From the NCBI RefSeq assembly GCF_022132145.1, contig NZ_JAJISP010000001.1, forward strand, positions 1,302,001 to 1,366,000: a stretch of DNA of 64,000 nucleotides, given 5' to 3'. The stretch's first letter is position 1, and each line of letters opens with the position of its first letter. This document shows positions 9,086-18,200 of this stretch, piece by piece. The position numbers were made by a program, and so were the translations under genes. Source of the DNA: Pseudomonas sp. MMS21 TM103. Lineage in GTDB: Bacteria > Pseudomonadota > Gammaproteobacteria > Pseudomonadales > Pseudomonadaceae. Under the pieces are notes generated by a model. The model was not told the origin of the DNA and searched no databases. It saw only the letters and a list, made by a program, of their open reading frames with translations.

Positions 9086-9340
9086 TTACTCGCCAACAGT
9101 ACCCTTGGCCGCATTGCACTCGGCCAGGGTCATGGTCTTGAAGCCTTGGCCCTTGCAGGAGCCCTGGCCTTTGCAGGCGTTGCTGGCGGTCTTGCAATCA
9201 TTCTGACCTTTGCAGGCGTTAACGCCGTAACAGTGAACCATGGCCTCTTCAGCCACAACCATGGTGCTGGTCAGGCCAGCGAACAGGGTAGCGGCGGCGA
9301 AGGCCAGGGCAGCGCCAGTAGCAGCAGTCTTGGTAGTCAT
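9086..9340 (-). CDS. Bufferin precursor BufA1 (DUF2282)
   Basis: An 84-residue secreted peptide precursor. Residues 1-31 form a long Sec-type signal ending near VVAEE, and the mature part has six cysteines (37, 43, 49, 56, 62, 75) in the repeated [11 protein letters not shown] / NACKGQGSCKGQGF pattern that defines DUF2282 bufferins. Known bufferins are Cys-modified by BufB/BufC, exported to the periplasm and bind copper. The internal start at 9340 is chosen because GAGGA lies seven bases upstream and the signal peptide begins there. A degenerate copper box lies 87 bp upstream. Closely similar to the second precursor at 15475-15735. Confidence 0.88.
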   Translation of the reverse strand: MTTKTAATGAALAFAAATLFAGLTSTMVVAEEAMVHCYGVNACKGQNDCKTASNACKGQGSCKGQGFKTMTLAECNAAKGTVGE

Positions 9341-9426
9341 GGGTGCATCCTCGGATAGTCTGGTTGGGTCGGTCAAACAGGAGTGCTCAACGCCGACATA
9401 GAACTAGAGAGCGATCGGGGCCAGGC

Positions 9427-9441
9427 GTTACAGCCCTGACG
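9427..9441 (-). promoter_or_regulatory. Degenerate copper-box-like site upstream of bufA1
   Basis: On the minus strand this reads CGTCAGGGCTGTAAC, matching the copper box before bufA2 at 10 of 15 positions, including the CTGTAA half. It lies 87 bp before the bufA1 start. It is much weaker than the three other sites, so binding is only a suggestion. Confidence 0.3.
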
Positions 9442-9527
9442 ATAAGTTTTGCGCTACTCAGCCGGCGCCCCCAGTACAGTCACGGCAATCGCCTACGTTT
9501 GCCACGCCAGGCATAAGCGTGCCTTGC

Positions 9528-10910
9528 TCACTCAGCCTCCCGGGGCTGCCCGTATTGGGGAAACGCCATGTGGAAAGCCGTCCTGCCATCCACCGAGCTG
9601 CAGCAGATGCTGCCCTGATGGGCCGCGACTATCGAGCGAGTGATCGCCAGGCCCAGACCGGCATTGCTCCGGCTGCCTTCTCGGCGTGCAGGATCGGCGC
9701 GGTAAAAGCGATCAAAAAGCCGCTCAAGGTGTTCAGCAGGAATGCTCGGCCCAGGGTTTTCAACGGTCAGGTTGGTGGTGCCAGCAGCCTCGCCGATCGT
9801 CACCAATATGGTCGCTCCTGCGGGGGTGTAACGCAGCGCATTGGACAACAGGTTGGAGATCGCCCGATGCAACATCAGCAGGTCGCCGCGGATGCTGCCA
9901 TGACCTGCCAACTTCAGTTCGACCCCACGGTCCTCGGCCAGCAACTGGTAGTACTCGAACAACTTGGCCACCACCGCTTCGAGTGCAATGTGCTGCTGCT
10001 CGGGGATGATCAGGCCATTGTCCGACTTGGCCAGGAACAGCATGTCATCGATCATCCGCGCCATGCGCTTGAGGTCTTCCAGGTTCGAATAGAGATTCTC
10101 CTCATAGGTGTCGACATCACGCTTGCGGCTGAGAATCACCTCGGTGTGGGTCATCAGGCTGCTGAGCGGCGTCCTCAGCTCGTGGGCGATGTCGGCAGAG
10201 AAGCTGGAGAGTCGCACGAAGGCATCATCCAGCCGGCCCAGCATGGCATTGAATGAAGTCACCAACTGCTGCAGCTCCAAGGGCACAGACGTCAGGGGTA
10301 TGCGCCCCTTGAGCGACTCGACCGACACCGAAGTGGCCAGCTGGGTGACCTGGCGCAAGGGCCGCAGGCCGCTGCGGGCAACGATCCAGCCCAGCCCCGC
10401 ACTGACCAGGGCGCTGACGACCAGACCAATCCAGAACCAGCGCTGCAGGGTTTCGAAGAACGACAGGTGATGGGTGACATCGAGTGCCAACATCAGCGTA
10501 ACCGGCCCAGACCGGCCGGGCGCAGCCAGCTGAGCGGTGATCCCCCGATACCTCTGGGCCTGGCTCCGCCACTCCCACAACGCGCCCTCGGGGTAGCCCG
10601 CGAACTGCCGCGGGATGCTGACCGCCGGTGGCTCGGCGAACAGCTCGTGGCCGTCGGCCGCGAGGATGATGGCCGACAGATCACGGTGTGCGCCGAGCAA
10701 GGCATGCAGTTGCTCGAAACTCATTGCCCCTGCCGGGTCGGCAAGTATGGCCTGGGCGGACTCGAGTTTTTCCATCAGGATCTGTCGATCGAGCATCTCG
10801 AAGTGGTGCTGGCTGAGCCGATTGAAACTCAGCGCCGCGACGCTCAGCACCGCCGCCACGGCCAGCATGAACATCAGGCTCAGGCGGGCGGTCAGGGACA
10901 GTCGATTCAT
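9528..10910 (-). CDS. copS: CopS/CusS-type heavy-metal sensor histidine kinase
   Basis: A 460-residue kinase with an N-terminal membrane helix (about 8-29), a periplasmic loop containing only scattered His residues, a second helix (about 158-178), a HAMP region, and the H-box [14 protein letters not shown] with His243. ATP-binding boxes follow ([33 protein letters not shown]). This arrangement and the partner regulator match copper/silver sensors of the CusS/CopS/PcoS group, which sense periplasmic metal. Its ATG overlaps the copR stop by four bases (ATGA), so the pair is translationally coupled. Confidence 0.88.
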   Translation of the reverse strand: MNRLSLTARLSLMFMLAVAAVLSVAALSFNRLSQHHFEMLDRQILMEKLESAQAILADPAGAMSFEQLHALLGAHRDLSAIILAADGHELFAEPPAVSIPRQFAGYPEGALWEWRSQAQRYRGITAQLAAPGRSGPVTLMLALDVTHHLSFFETLQRWFWIGLVVSALVSAGLGWIVARSGLRPLRQVTQLATSVSVESLKGRIPLTSVPLELQQLVTSFNAMLGRLDDAFVRLSSFSADIAHELRTPLSSLMTHTEVILSRKRDVDTYEENLYSNLEDLKRMARMIDDMLFLAKSDNGLIIPEQQHIALEAVVAKLFEYYQLLAEDRGVELKLAGHGSIRGDLLMLHRAISNLLSNALRYTPAGATILVTIGEAAGTTNLTVENPGPSIPAEHLERLFDRFYRADPARREGSRSNAGLGLAITRSIVAAHQGSICCSSVDGRTAFHMAFPQYGQPREAE

Positions 10911-11590
10911 TGTGCTTCCGGCACCTCGAGCTTGTAGCCCATGCCGCGCACGGTCTGGATCAGCTTCAGCGGGAAATCGTCATCGATCTTTGCCCGCAAG
11001 CGCCGGATCGCCACCTCGATGACATTGGTATCGCTGTCGAAATTCATGTCCCAGACCTGCGCAGCGATCAGCGACTTGGGCAGCACCTCGCCGCGGCGGC
11101 GCAGCAGCAGTTCCAGCAGGGCGAACTCCTTGGCGGTCAGATCGATACGCTGGCCACTGCGCATGGCCCGATGCTTGAGCAGGTCGACTTCCAGGTCGGC
11201 AATCTTCAGGCTCGACTGGGTCGGCGCGCCAGTGCCGCGGCGCAGCAGGGTCCTGACCCGGGCCAGCAGTTCGGCAAAGGCAAAGGGCTTGATCAGGTAG
11301 TCATCCGCGCCCAGTTCCAGGCCCTTGACCCGGTCCTCGATCCGATCCCGCGCGGTGAGGAACAGCACGGGCAGCTCCTTGCCGGCAGCACGCACCCGGC
11401 GCAGCACTTCCCAGCCGTCCAGGCCCGGCATCATCACGTCGAGGATCAGCAGGTCGTAGGTTTCAGCCAGGGCCTGTTGCAGGGCATCGCTGCCGGTCAT
11501 CACCCGGTCCACATTGAACCCGGCCTCGCTGAGCCCCTGCTGCAAGTAGGTGCCGGTTTTAGGTTCGTCTTCGGCGACCAGAATCTTCAT
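10907..11590 (-). CDS. copR: CopR/CusR-type OmpR-family response regulator
   Basis: A 227-residue regulator: receiver domain (1-115) with phosphoacceptor Asp51 in [14 protein letters not shown], acidic pocket E7/D8 and switch Lys in LIKPF, followed by an OmpR-type winged helix (about 130-225). The start [10 protein letters not shown] at 11590 is standard for this group; the open frame extends further upstream without similarity. It heads the copRS operon. A copper box lies 62 bp before the start, consistent with autoregulation, and related boxes precede other copper genes here, which I infer to be its regulon. Confidence 0.9.
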   Translation of the reverse strand: MKILVAEDEPKTGTYLQQGLSEAGFNVDRVMTGSDALQQALAETYDLLILDVMMPGLDGWEVLRRVRAAGKELPVLFLTARDRIEDRVKGLELGADDYLIKPFAFAELLARVRTLLRRGTGAPTQSSLKIADLEVDLLKHRAMRSGQRIDLTAKEFALLELLLRRRGEVLPKSLIAAQVWDMNFDSDTNVIEVAIRRLRAKIDDDFPLKLIQTVRGMGYKLEVPEAQ

Positions 11591-11651
11591 GTACTGTTTC
11601 CCAGGTGGCGAGCGCCTTGAGTGTGCCGCTAATCCAGCACAGCAACCAGCA

Positions 11652-11668
11652 GCTGACAAAAATGTAAT
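11652..11668. promoter_or_regulatory. Copper box (putative CopR site) before copR
   Basis: GCTGACAAAAATGTAAT fits the 17-bp pattern GCTGACA-RAAM-TGTAAT found at three places in this window, all next to copper genes. It lies 62 bp upstream of copR and 189 bp upstream of the divergent DUF2933 gene. It resembles the imperfect palindromes bound by CopR/CusR/PcoR regulators. Confidence 0.7.
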
Positions 11669-11771
11669 GGTCCCACCAGCTGTCTGTCAGGCACCACTGC
11701 CTAGGCTGTACTCACGCGCACGGCTCGAAGTCGCAACTGCGGCTAGCGAGGCGCGCTGAAATGATCTTGGC

Positions 11772-11785
11772 TTGATTGATATCAA
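11772..11785 (+). promoter_or_regulatory. Consensus Anr/FNR box upstream of the copper ATPase operon
   Basis: TTGAT-TGAT-ATCAA is a perfect match to the FNR/Anr consensus TTGAT-N4-ATCAA. Possible -10 hexamers TACCCT (11808-11813) and TAGACT (11813-11818) lie downstream, placing the box centre roughly 41 to 47 bases before the start of transcription, as in class II activated promoters. An additional dyad, GGGTAG at 11788-11793 and CTACCC at 11807-11812, sits between the box and the -10 region and could bind a second regulator. Confidence 0.65.
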
Positions 11786-11856
11786 GCGGGTAGCCCAGGC
11801 TGTTGCCTACCCTAGACTACAGTTCGTTCGCCAACGCTCGCCATCGGAGTTGGATC

Positions 11857-12084
11857 ATGACCCACCCCACCACGCCGCTGTGGAAGAGCAAGGCCGGCAT
11901 CCCGCTGCTGATGCTGCTGGTCATCGGCCTGTTCTATCTGGTTCGGGAGCACTCGACCCACGCCTCGCAGCTCCTGCCTTACCTCATCTTGCTGCTGTGC
12001 CCCCTGATGCATCTGTTCGGCCACCACCACGGCCATCATCGGCATGGCGAAACCGATGTCCGCAAGGACGAGACCAGGAAATAA
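11857..12084 (+). CDS. Small DUF2933-type membrane protein
   Basis: A 75-residue protein with a short polar N-terminus, one or two hydrophobic segments (about residues 15-29 and 38-54) and a His-rich tail (HLFGHHHGHHRHG) before a charged C-terminus. Proteins of this type are often encoded just before copper P-type ATPases; the His cluster suggests metal binding. GGAG seven bases before ATG supports the start. The stop is separated from the ATPase ATG by only three bases, so the two genes are co-transcribed and probably coupled. No enzymatic role is known. Confidence 0.75.
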   Translation: MTHPTTPLWKSKAGIPLLMLLVIGLFYLVREHSTHASQLLPYLILLLCPLMHLFGHHHGHHRHGETDVRKDETRK

Positions 12085-12087
12085 CCC

Positions 12088-14439
12088 ATGAATACTGCTT
12101 CGGGCCATCACGAACATGACCACCAGCACCCTGCAGGTCGGCAGAATGATGGCCAGCAAGATCCGGTATGCGGCATGCAGGTCAACCCCGACAGCTCGCA
12201 CAGCGCGCAGTACCAGGGCGAGACGTACAGGTTTTGCAGTCAGAAATGCCTGGACAGGTTTCACGCCGAACCGACTCGCTACCTGGACCCGCAGCACGCC
12301 GCCGAGCAGACCGAGCAGCCGCCTGAGCAGGCCGAGGCAACCGAATACACCTGCCCCATGCACCCGCAGATCCGTCAGCCGGGTCCGGGCGTCTGCCCGA
12401 TCTGCGGCATGGCGCTCGAGCCGCTGATGCCGACGCTCGAGGAAGAGGAAAACCCCGAGCTCAAGGATTTCACCCGGCGCTTCTGGTGGACCCTGCCGCT
12501 GACGATCATGGTGACCGCCCTGGCCATGGCCGGGCACGCGCTGCCGTTGTTTCACGGTGCCACGCAAAACTGGGTGGAACTGGTGATCGCCACCCCGGTG
12601 ACCCTCTGGGCGGGCTGGCCGTTCTTCGCCCGTGGTCTGGCCTCGGTGCGCCAGCGCAGCCCGAACATGTGGACCCTGATCGGCCTGGGCACTGCCGCCG
12701 CCTACCTGTACAGCGTCGCCGCCACCCTGGTCCCGCAGATTTTTCCGCAGAACTTCATGCAGGACGGCAGGATCGGCGTCTACTTCGAGGCGGCCGCGGT
12801 GATCATCTCCCTGACCCTGCTGGGCCAGATGCTCGAGCTCAAGGCGCGCTCGCAGACCTCGGCGGCGATCAAATCCCTGCTCGGCCTGGCACCCAAGACG
12901 GCGCGCCGGATCAACAGCGACGGTCAGGAAGAAGACATCCCGCTGACGCATGTACACCAGGGCGACCGGCTGCGCGTGCGTCCGGGCGAGAAGGTTCCGG
13001 TCGACGGTAAGGTGCTGGAGGGCGAAAGCGCCGTCGACGAGTCGATGCTCACTGGCGAACCCGTGCCGGTGATGAAGACACCCGGCGATGCACTGATTGG
13101 CGCCACCCTGAACGCCCACGGCAGCCTGGTGATGGAGGCGCAGAAGGTCGGCGGCGACACCACCCTGGCGCAGATCGTGCAAATGGTGGTCCGGGCCCAA
13201 CGCTCGAAAGCGCCGATGCAGCGCCTGGCCGATACGGTCGCCGGCTACTTCGTAGTCGGCGTCATTGCCATCGCCGTGCTGACCCTGTTCGGCTGGGGGC
13301 TGTTTGGCCCAGAGCCGGGCTGGGTATTCGGCCTGATCAACGCGGTGGCGGTGTTGATCATCGCCTGCCCCTGCGCCCTGGGCCTGGCCACGCCGATGTC
13401 GATCATGGTGGCCACCGGCAAGGGCGCCAGCAATGGGGTGCTGTTCCGCGATGCCAGCGCGATCGAGAACCTGCGCAAGATCGATACGTTGATCGTCGAC
13501 AAGACCGGCACCCTGACCGAGGGACGGCCGGTGTTCCACAGCGTCGAAGGCACCCAGCAGGTCGAGCCCGATGAAGTGCTACGCCTGGCCGCCAGCCTCG
13601 ACCAGGGCAGCGAGCATCCGCTGGCCCACGCGATCGTCGAACACGCCCGAGCCGCAGGGCTGGAGCTGGCCAAGCCGGAGCAGTTCGAATCCGGTTCGGG
13701 GATAGGCGTGCGCGGGCAGATCGAGGGCAAGCAGATCCAGTTGGGCAATAGCGCCTTGATGGAAGACGCCGGCGTCGACATCGGCCCCTTGCAGGACCGT
13801 GCCGAACAGCTCCGCGCCGACGCCGTCAGCATCATCTACCTGGCGGTGGACGGCGCGCTGGCCGGCTTGCTGGCAGTGTCTGACCCGATCAAGCCGACGT
13901 CCAAACAGGCCGTCAGTAAGCTGCAGAGCAAAGCGGTCAAAGTCATCATGGCGACCGGTGATGGGCTGACCACGGCGCGGGCGGTGGCCAAGCAGCTAGG
14001 CATCGAAGAGGTACATGGCGAGGTCAAGCCGCAGGACAAGGAGCGGCTGGTGGCGGCCCTGCAAGCTCAGGGCCGGCGGGTGGCTATGGCCGGCGACGGC
14101 ATCAACGACGCCCCGGCACTGGCCCGTGCAGAGGTCGGCATCGCCATGGGCACCGGCACCGACGTGGCGATGAACAGCGCCCAGGTGACCCTGGTCAAAG
14201 GCGACCTGATGGGCATTCTGCGGGCACGCACGCTGTCCGTGGCCACGGTGAAGAACATGCGCCAGAACCTCGGCTTCGCCTTCCTCTATAACGCCATGGG
14301 CATCCCCCTGGCGGCGGGGCTGCTGTACCCTCTGACCGGCCACCTGCTGTCACCGATGATCGCGGCGCTGGCCATGAGCGTGAGTTCCGCCTCGGTGGTG
14401 TTCAATGCCCTGCGCCTGCGCCGGGTAGTCATCGACTGA
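12088..14439 (+). CDS. Cu(I)-exporting P1B-type ATPase with YHS and HMBD N-terminus
   Basis: A 783-residue pump that exports cytosolic copper using ATP. There is no classical HMA domain. Instead the N-terminus has a His-rich start, a YHS/TRASH-like domain (DPVCGM at 25-30 to about 66) and a heavy-metal-binding domain (YTCPMHPQ ... CPICGM, 87-108). Core motifs are the ion-site CPC at 427-429, phosphorylated Asp471 in [17 protein letters not shown] and GDGIND at 669-674. The last helices contain YN and MSVSSASVV residues typical of the P1B-1 Cu(I) class. It follows the DUF2933 gene and a consensus Anr box, suggesting induction at low oxygen. Confidence 0.92.
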   Translation: MNTASGHHEHDHQHPAGRQNDGQQDPVCGMQVNPDSSHSAQYQGETYRFCSQKCLDRFHAEPTRYLDPQHAAEQTEQPPEQAEATEYTCPMHPQIRQPGPGVCPICGMALEPLMPTLEEEENPELKDFTRRFWWTLPLTIMVTALAMAGHALPLFHGATQNWVELVIATPVTLWAGWPFFARGLASVRQRSPNMWTLIGLGTAAAYLYSVAATLVPQIFPQNFMQDGRIGVYFEAAAVIISLTLLGQMLELKARSQTSAAIKSLLGLAPKTARRINSDGQEEDIPLTHVHQGDRLRVRPGEKVPVDGKVLEGESAVDESMLTGEPVPVMKTPGDALIGATLNAHGSLVMEAQKVGGDTTLAQIVQMVVRAQRSKAPMQRLADTVAGYFVVGVIAIAVLTLFGWGLFGPEPGWVFGLINAVAVLIIACPCALGLATPMSIMVATGKGASNGVLFRDASAIENLRKIDTLIVDKTGTLTEGRPVFHSVEGTQQVEPDEVLRLAASLDQGSEHPLAHAIVEHARAAGLELAKPEQFESGSGIGVRGQIEGKQIQLGNSALMEDAGVDIGPLQDRAEQLRADAVSIIYLAVDGALAGLLAVSDPIKPTSKQAVSKLQSKAVKVIMATGDGLTTARAVAKQLGIEEVHGEVKPQDKERLVAALQAQGRRVAMAGDGINDAPALARAEVGIAMGTGTDVAMNSAQVTLVKGDLMGILRARTLSVATVKNMRQNLGFAFLYNAMGIPLAAGLLYPLTGHLLSPMIAALAMSVSSASVVFNALRLRRVVID

Positions 14440-14504
14440 ACGGGCGACAACACTCGACTTGCAGCTTGCTGCTGGATTTATCAATAACCTGGAGACGTCC
14501 TTTG

Positions 14505-14723
14505 ATGCATGACCCCTCGATGTGGCCATTTGGGCCCGTGATGATGCTGGTGTTCTCAGTACTGATCATCCTGCCGTTTTGTCTGATCTTTAAAAAGGCG
14601 GGGTATTCGCAGTGGCTGGGGCTGTTGATGGTTGTGCCCATCGTCAACTTCGTTCTGCTGTATTTTCTGGCGTTTTCCAGTTGGCCGGCACACAGCGCCC
14701 GGCAAACACCCGCCAATGAGTAG
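14505..14723 (+). CDS. Small two-helix membrane protein
   Basis: A 72-residue hydrophobic protein with two predicted membrane helices (about 7-25 and 32-53) and a short polar tail. I do not recognise a named family with certainty; it resembles the small helical membrane proteins often found with copper ATPases. The ATG at 14505 is preceded by GGAGA. It lies 65 bp after the ATPase and is probably part of the same transcript. Confidence 0.6.
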   Translation: MHDPSMWPFGPVMMLVFSVLIILPFCLIFKKAGYSQWLGLLMVVPIVNFVLLYFLAFSSWPAHSARQTPANE

Positions 14724-14832
14724 CCACTCGGATCAGTTGTGCCCGGCGCTGCAGGCCAGGCCCTCTTGCCCAGGGCCTGATGGAATGGGCCAAAAGCGCT
14801 GACCCGTTAGCCTGTGCACACGAGGAAGGACG

Positions 14833-15396
14833 ATGAGAGTTTCAGCGCGACCAATCCGTGACTATCCCTGGTGGGTACGGCCCTTCTTCTGGAATCAGCA
14901 AAGAAAATACGGCGCCATCCTGCAACCTGGCTTGCTCTGGGCACGCGTGCCGAAACTGTTCGCGGCAGTGGCTATTCTGTATGGCGTGCTGGACAGAAAA
15001 GGTTCGCCGCTGAGCCCAGTTTTGCGCTCACTGGTTACAGTGCGGGTCTCGCAAATCAATCAGTGTGAGTTCTGCGTGGATATCAACTCGGCCACGCTCG
15101 CCAAGCGCACGGGCTCCATGGAGAAAGTCGAGAGTCTCGCGCAGTGGCGCGATAGCGCGTTATTTGACGAAAGCGAGCGGACGGTGCTGGAGTACGCGGA
15201 GGCCATCACCTACCCGGAGCGTCGGGTCACCGATGAATTGATGGGGAAAGTAAGCCGACTCTTCGATGAGGACGGCATCATTGAACTGACCGGGCTTATT
15301 GCCTTCCAGAACTTATCGAGCAAATTCAATAGTGCGCTCGATGTGCCCGCCCAGGGCTTGTGCAAGCTCCCGCCGGCTCCGGCGAGTGGCCCCTGA
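14833..15396 (+). CDS. Carboxymuconolactone decarboxylase/AhpD-fold protein
   Basis: A 187-residue AhpD-like protein. The redox motif is CEFCVDIN at about residues 77-84, a CxxC active site with the usual following His replaced by Asn. Proteins of this fold act as peroxidase or disulfide-handling enzymes; the member here is unassigned. AGGAAGG upstream of ATG supports the start. It sits between copper ATPase genes and a bufferin precursor, so a thiol-redox role during copper stress is plausible but inferred. Confidence 0.75.
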   Translation: MRVSARPIRDYPWWVRPFFWNQQRKYGAILQPGLLWARVPKLFAAVAILYGVLDRKGSPLSPVLRSLVTVRVSQINQCEFCVDINSATLAKRTGSMEKVESLAQWRDSALFDESERTVLEYAEAITYPERRVTDELMGKVSRLFDEDGIIELTGLIAFQNLSSKFNSALDVPAQGLCKLPPAPASGP

Positions 15397-15445
15397 ATTG
15401 ATCACGCCGAGGTTACCGCGATTGCTTATCAAGGGGGGCGAAGCA

Positions 15446-15466
15446 AGGGAGTGGCAGGCACTCCCT
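15446..15466 (-). terminator. Hairpin after the second bufferin gene
   Basis: AGGGAGTG (15446-15453) and CACTCCCT (15459-15466) form an 8-bp stem with a five-base loop, nine bases past the bufA2 stop. The T-content after it on the minus strand is modest, so termination is likely but not certain. Confidence 0.5.
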
Positions 15467-15474
15467 GCGCAACC

Positions 15475-15735
15475 TTACTTGCCGGTCTTGCCACCCGCCT
15501 CGTCGCACTTGGCCTGGGTCATCAGGTTGAAGCCCTGGCCTTTGCAGGCGCCTTCACCCTTGCAGGCATTGGTGGCGGTCATGCAGTCGTTCTGGCCTTT
15601 GCAGGCATTCACACCGTAGCACTGCACTTGAGCTGTTTGCGCATCTTGGGCCGCTTGCGCCGGCAGACTGGCGAACAGGCCGGCGGCAACCAATGCCAAT
15701 GCGGCGCCGGTGACGGCAGAAGATATTGTCGACAT
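15475..15735 (-). CDS. Second bufferin precursor, BufA2 (DUF2282), without adjacent maturation genes
   Basis: An 86-residue secreted precursor: signal peptide (1-29, ending PAQAAQ) and a mature part with six cysteines (39, 45, 51, 58, 64, 77) spaced as in BufA1, including [13 protein letters not shown] and ACKGQGF. It has no bufB or bufC beside it, so its modification presumably depends on the BufB/BufC pair about 6.5 kb away. It is transcribed opposite to the neighbouring copA oxidase gene and is preceded at 133 bp by a copper box. The ATG at 15735 is chosen because the signal peptide starts there; the ribosome-binding site is weak. Confidence 0.87.
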   Translation of the reverse strand: MSTISSAVTGAALALVAAGLFASLPAQAAQDAQTAQVQCYGVNACKGQNDCMTATNACKGEGACKGQGFNLMTQAKCDEAGGKTGK

Positions 15736-15867
15736 AGGGCTATTGCTCTTGCTGGGGATGGTTGAGGTCACGACTGACCGAGAGAAGCCTGCATAGCGCT
15801 GCTGTTCAGGCTTTGTAGAGTAGACCTTACAGAACCCGGGCAAATCCCTACAAGCGAAAGATAGCTT

Positions 15868-15884
15868 GCTGACAGAACTGTAAT
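15868..15884. promoter_or_regulatory. Copper box (putative CopR site) before bufA2
   Basis: GCTGACAGAACTGTAAT, the second copy of the GCTGACA-RAAM-TGTAAT pattern. It lies 133 bp before the bufA2 start, close to the spacing of the third box to copA on the other side of the same intergenic region. The 300 bases between the two boxes (15885-16188) contain no gene I can support. Confidence 0.7.
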
Positions 15885-16188
15885 CTTTGCCTCAGCGGGC
15901 TGGCAGGCCGCGCAGATCACGATTGTCTCGAACCCGAAGCTCGATAAAAAAAGGATCGGCGGGGCAACCGAACGCTATCCAGGACAGCCCCATGCACCTC
16001 ATGCTAAGCCGCGTCGCCATCGTCGGCCTGAAGCGAGGGCAACGGCGCACGCCGCTTGGCGCGGATCGAGCAAACTGCAACTATCTCTGCACCGGTCGCA
16101 CAGCAGCAGACCAGCGATTCGCCGCCGGCCATAGCTGAGCCGCGCATGAAGCGCCATGCCGCCAGTTGAGCCTCATCAGGGCAGCCAA

Positions 16189-16205
16189 GCTGACAGAAAT
16201 GTAAT
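16189..16205. promoter_or_regulatory. Copper box (putative CopR site) before copA oxidase gene
   Basis: GCTGACAGAAATGTAAT, the third copy of the 17-bp pattern, 132 bp upstream of the copA ATG. It differs at one base from the box before copR and at one from that before bufA2. Confidence 0.72.
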
Positions 16206-16337
16206 CTGCCGCAAGGTCGAAATATGGCAGTTTACCCTCGCTGAAGTTTGCCGGTTCCGCAGCGCCGCGAGCAAGGCCGTCAGCCAAAGCGCTGGCTACT
16301 CAGCACCGATTTCTATTGATTGATTGGACAACACGCC

Positions 16338-18188
16338 ATGCACAGCAAAACCTCGAGGCGAACGTTCGTCAAAGGCCTGACCGCCGGCGGCCTATTGGCG
16401 AGCCTGGGTCTCTGGCGGGCTCCGGCCTGGGCGGTAGTCAGCCCAGGGCAGCCCAACGTTCTCAGCGGTAGCGACTTCGAACTCTATATTGGCGAAACGC
16501 CGGTGAACATCACCGGCGCGCCCCGTACCGCGATGACCATCAACGGCAGCCTGCCTGGGCCGCTGCTGCGTTGGCGCGAGGGCGACACGGTGACCTTGCG
16601 GGTCAAGAATCGCCTGAGCCAGGACACCTCGATCCACTGGCACGGCATCATACTGCCGGCCAACATGGATGGCGTGCCCGGCCTGAGTTTTCATGGCATC
16701 GCCCCCGATGGAATGTACGAGTACCGCTTCAAGGTGCAGCAGAACGGAACCTACTGGTACCACAGCCACTCGGGGCTGCAGGAACAGGTGGGGGTCTATG
16801 GCCCGATCGTGATCGACGCCAAGGAACCGGAGCCGTTCCAGTACGACCGCGACTATGTGGTAATGCTGAGCGACTGGAGCGATGAAGACCCCGCGCGGGT
16901 CTTGGCCAAGCTGAAAAAGCAATCGGACTACTACAACTTCCACCAGCGCACTCTCGGCGACTTCATCGCCGACGTCAGCGAACAAGGTTGGTCGGCCGCC
17001 GTAGCCGATCGCAAGATGTGGGCCGAGATGAACATGAGCCCCACCGACCTCGCCGACGTCAGTGCCTATACCTACACCTACCTGATGAACGGCCGGGCGC
17101 CGAATGGCAACTGGACCGGCATCTTCCAGCCCGGCGAGAAGCTGCGCCTGCGCTTTATCAACGGCTCGGCCATGAGCTATTTCGACGTGCGCATCCCCGG
17201 CCTGAAGATGACCGTGGTCGCCGCCGACGGCCAGCACGTCAACCCGGTCAGCGTCGATGAATTGCGCATCGCGGTGGCGGAAACCTATGACGTGATAGTC
17301 GAACCGGCAGGTGCCGAGGCCTACAGCATCTTCGCCCAGTCCATGGACCGCAGCGGCTATGCCCGCGGCACCCTGGCCGTGCGCGAGGGCCTGAGCGCGC
17401 CAGTGCCCGAACTCGATCCACGCCCGCTGATCGGCATGGGCGATATGGGCATGGATCACAGCCAGATGGCTGGCATGGGCGACATGGGCGGTATGGACCA
17501 CAGCCAGATGGCCGGCATGGGCGACATGGCCGGCATGGACCACAGCCAGATGGCTGGCATGGGCGACATGGCCGGCATGGACCACAGCCAGATGGCTGGC
17601 ATGGGCGACATGGCCGGCATGGATCACAGCAACATGGGCAGCCCGGCCGCAACGAGCGGCGAGATGCAGTCCCACCCGGCTTCCGAGACCAACAACCCGC
17701 TGGTCGACATGCAGACCATGATGCCCACCCATAAATTGAATGACCCGGGTATGGGCCTGCGCGACAACGGTCGACGGGTCCTGACCTACGCCGACCTCAA
17801 AAGCAGCTTCGCCGACCCGGACGGCCGCGAACCGAGCCGTACCCTGGAACTGCACCTGACCGGCCACATGGAGAGGTACGCCTGGTCCTTCGATGGCATC
17901 AAGTTCTCCGATGCCGAGCCACTGCGGCTCAAATACGGCGAACGCCTGCGCATCACCCTCGTCAACGACACCATGATGGCCCACCCCATCCACCTGCACG
18001 GCATGTGGAGCGACCTGGAGGACGAAGAAGGCAACTTCATGGTGCGCAAGCACACCATCAACATGCCACCTGGCTCCAGACGCAGTTACCGGGTCACCGC
18101 CGATGCCCTTGGGCGCTGGGCCTACCATTGCCACCTGATGTTCCACATGGAAATGGGCATGTTCCGTGAAGTACGCGTGGATGAATAA
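16338..18188 (+). CDS. copA: CopA/PcoA-type periplasmic multicopper oxidase
   Basis: A 616-residue multicopper oxidase that oxidises Cu(I) in the periplasm. A Tat signal with twin Arg at 7-8 ([10 protein letters not shown]) leads into cupredoxin domain 1 with HWHG (100-103) and YHSHSG (141-146), and the C-terminal domain carries HPIHLHG (549-555) and [12 protein letters not shown] (597-608), giving the type 1, 2 and 3 copper ligands. Between them lies a Met-rich insert of five MDHS repeats (from residue 372). The ATG at 16338 directly precedes the Tat signal. It is followed 12 bp later by copB, and a copper box lies upstream, so CopR control is expected. Confidence 0.95.
   Translation: MHSKTSRRTFVKGLTAGGLLASLGLWRAPAWAVVSPGQPNVLSGSDFELYIGETPVNITGAPRTAMTINGSLPGPLLRWREGDTVTLRVKNRLSQDTSIHWHGIILPANMDGVPGLSFHGIAPDGMYEYRFKVQQNGTYWYHSHSGLQEQVGVYGPIVIDAKEPEPFQYDRDYVVMLSDWSDEDPARVLAKLKKQSDYYNFHQRTLGDFIADVSEQGWSAAVADRKMWAEMNMSPTDLADVSAYTYTYLMNGRAPNGNWTGIFQPGEKLRLRFINGSAMSYFDVRIPGLKMTVVAADGQHVNPVSVDELRIAVAETYDVIVEPAGAEAYSIFAQSMDRSGYARGTLAVREGLSAPVPELDPRPLIGMGDMGMDHSQMAGMGDMGGMDHSQMAGMGDMAGMDHSQMAGMGDMAGMDHSQMAGMGDMAGMDHSNMGSPAATSGEMQSHPASETNNPLVDMQTMMPTHKLNDPGMGLRDNGRRVLTYADLKSSFADPDGREPSRTLELHLTGHMERYAWSFDGIKFSDAEPLRLKYGERLRITLVNDTMMAHPIHLHGMWSDLEDEEGNFMVRKHTINMPPGSRRSYRVTADALGRWAYHCHLMFHMEMGMFREVRVDE
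17451..17636 (+). repeat. 42-bp in-frame tandem repeat in copA (Met-rich copper-binding array)
   Basis: ATG GA(T/C) CAC AGC recurs with an exact 42-bp period at 17451, 17493, 17535, 17577 and 17619, encoding five 14-residue units of the form [14 protein letters not shown]. The near-identity of units suggests recent duplication and possible copy-number variation. Such Met/His arrays bind Cu(I) in CopA proteins. Confidence 0.9.
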
Positions 18189-18200
18189 GGGAATCTGCCG

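Noticed and set aside
15885..16188. Small ORFs between the two copper boxes
   Set aside because: Frames of 60-85 codons on both strands lack ribosome-binding sites and similarity; the region is a divergent regulatory spacer.
17451..17636. CRISPR-like array in copA
   Set aside because: The repeats are contiguous with no unique spacers, stay in frame, and encode a Met-rich copper-binding segment.
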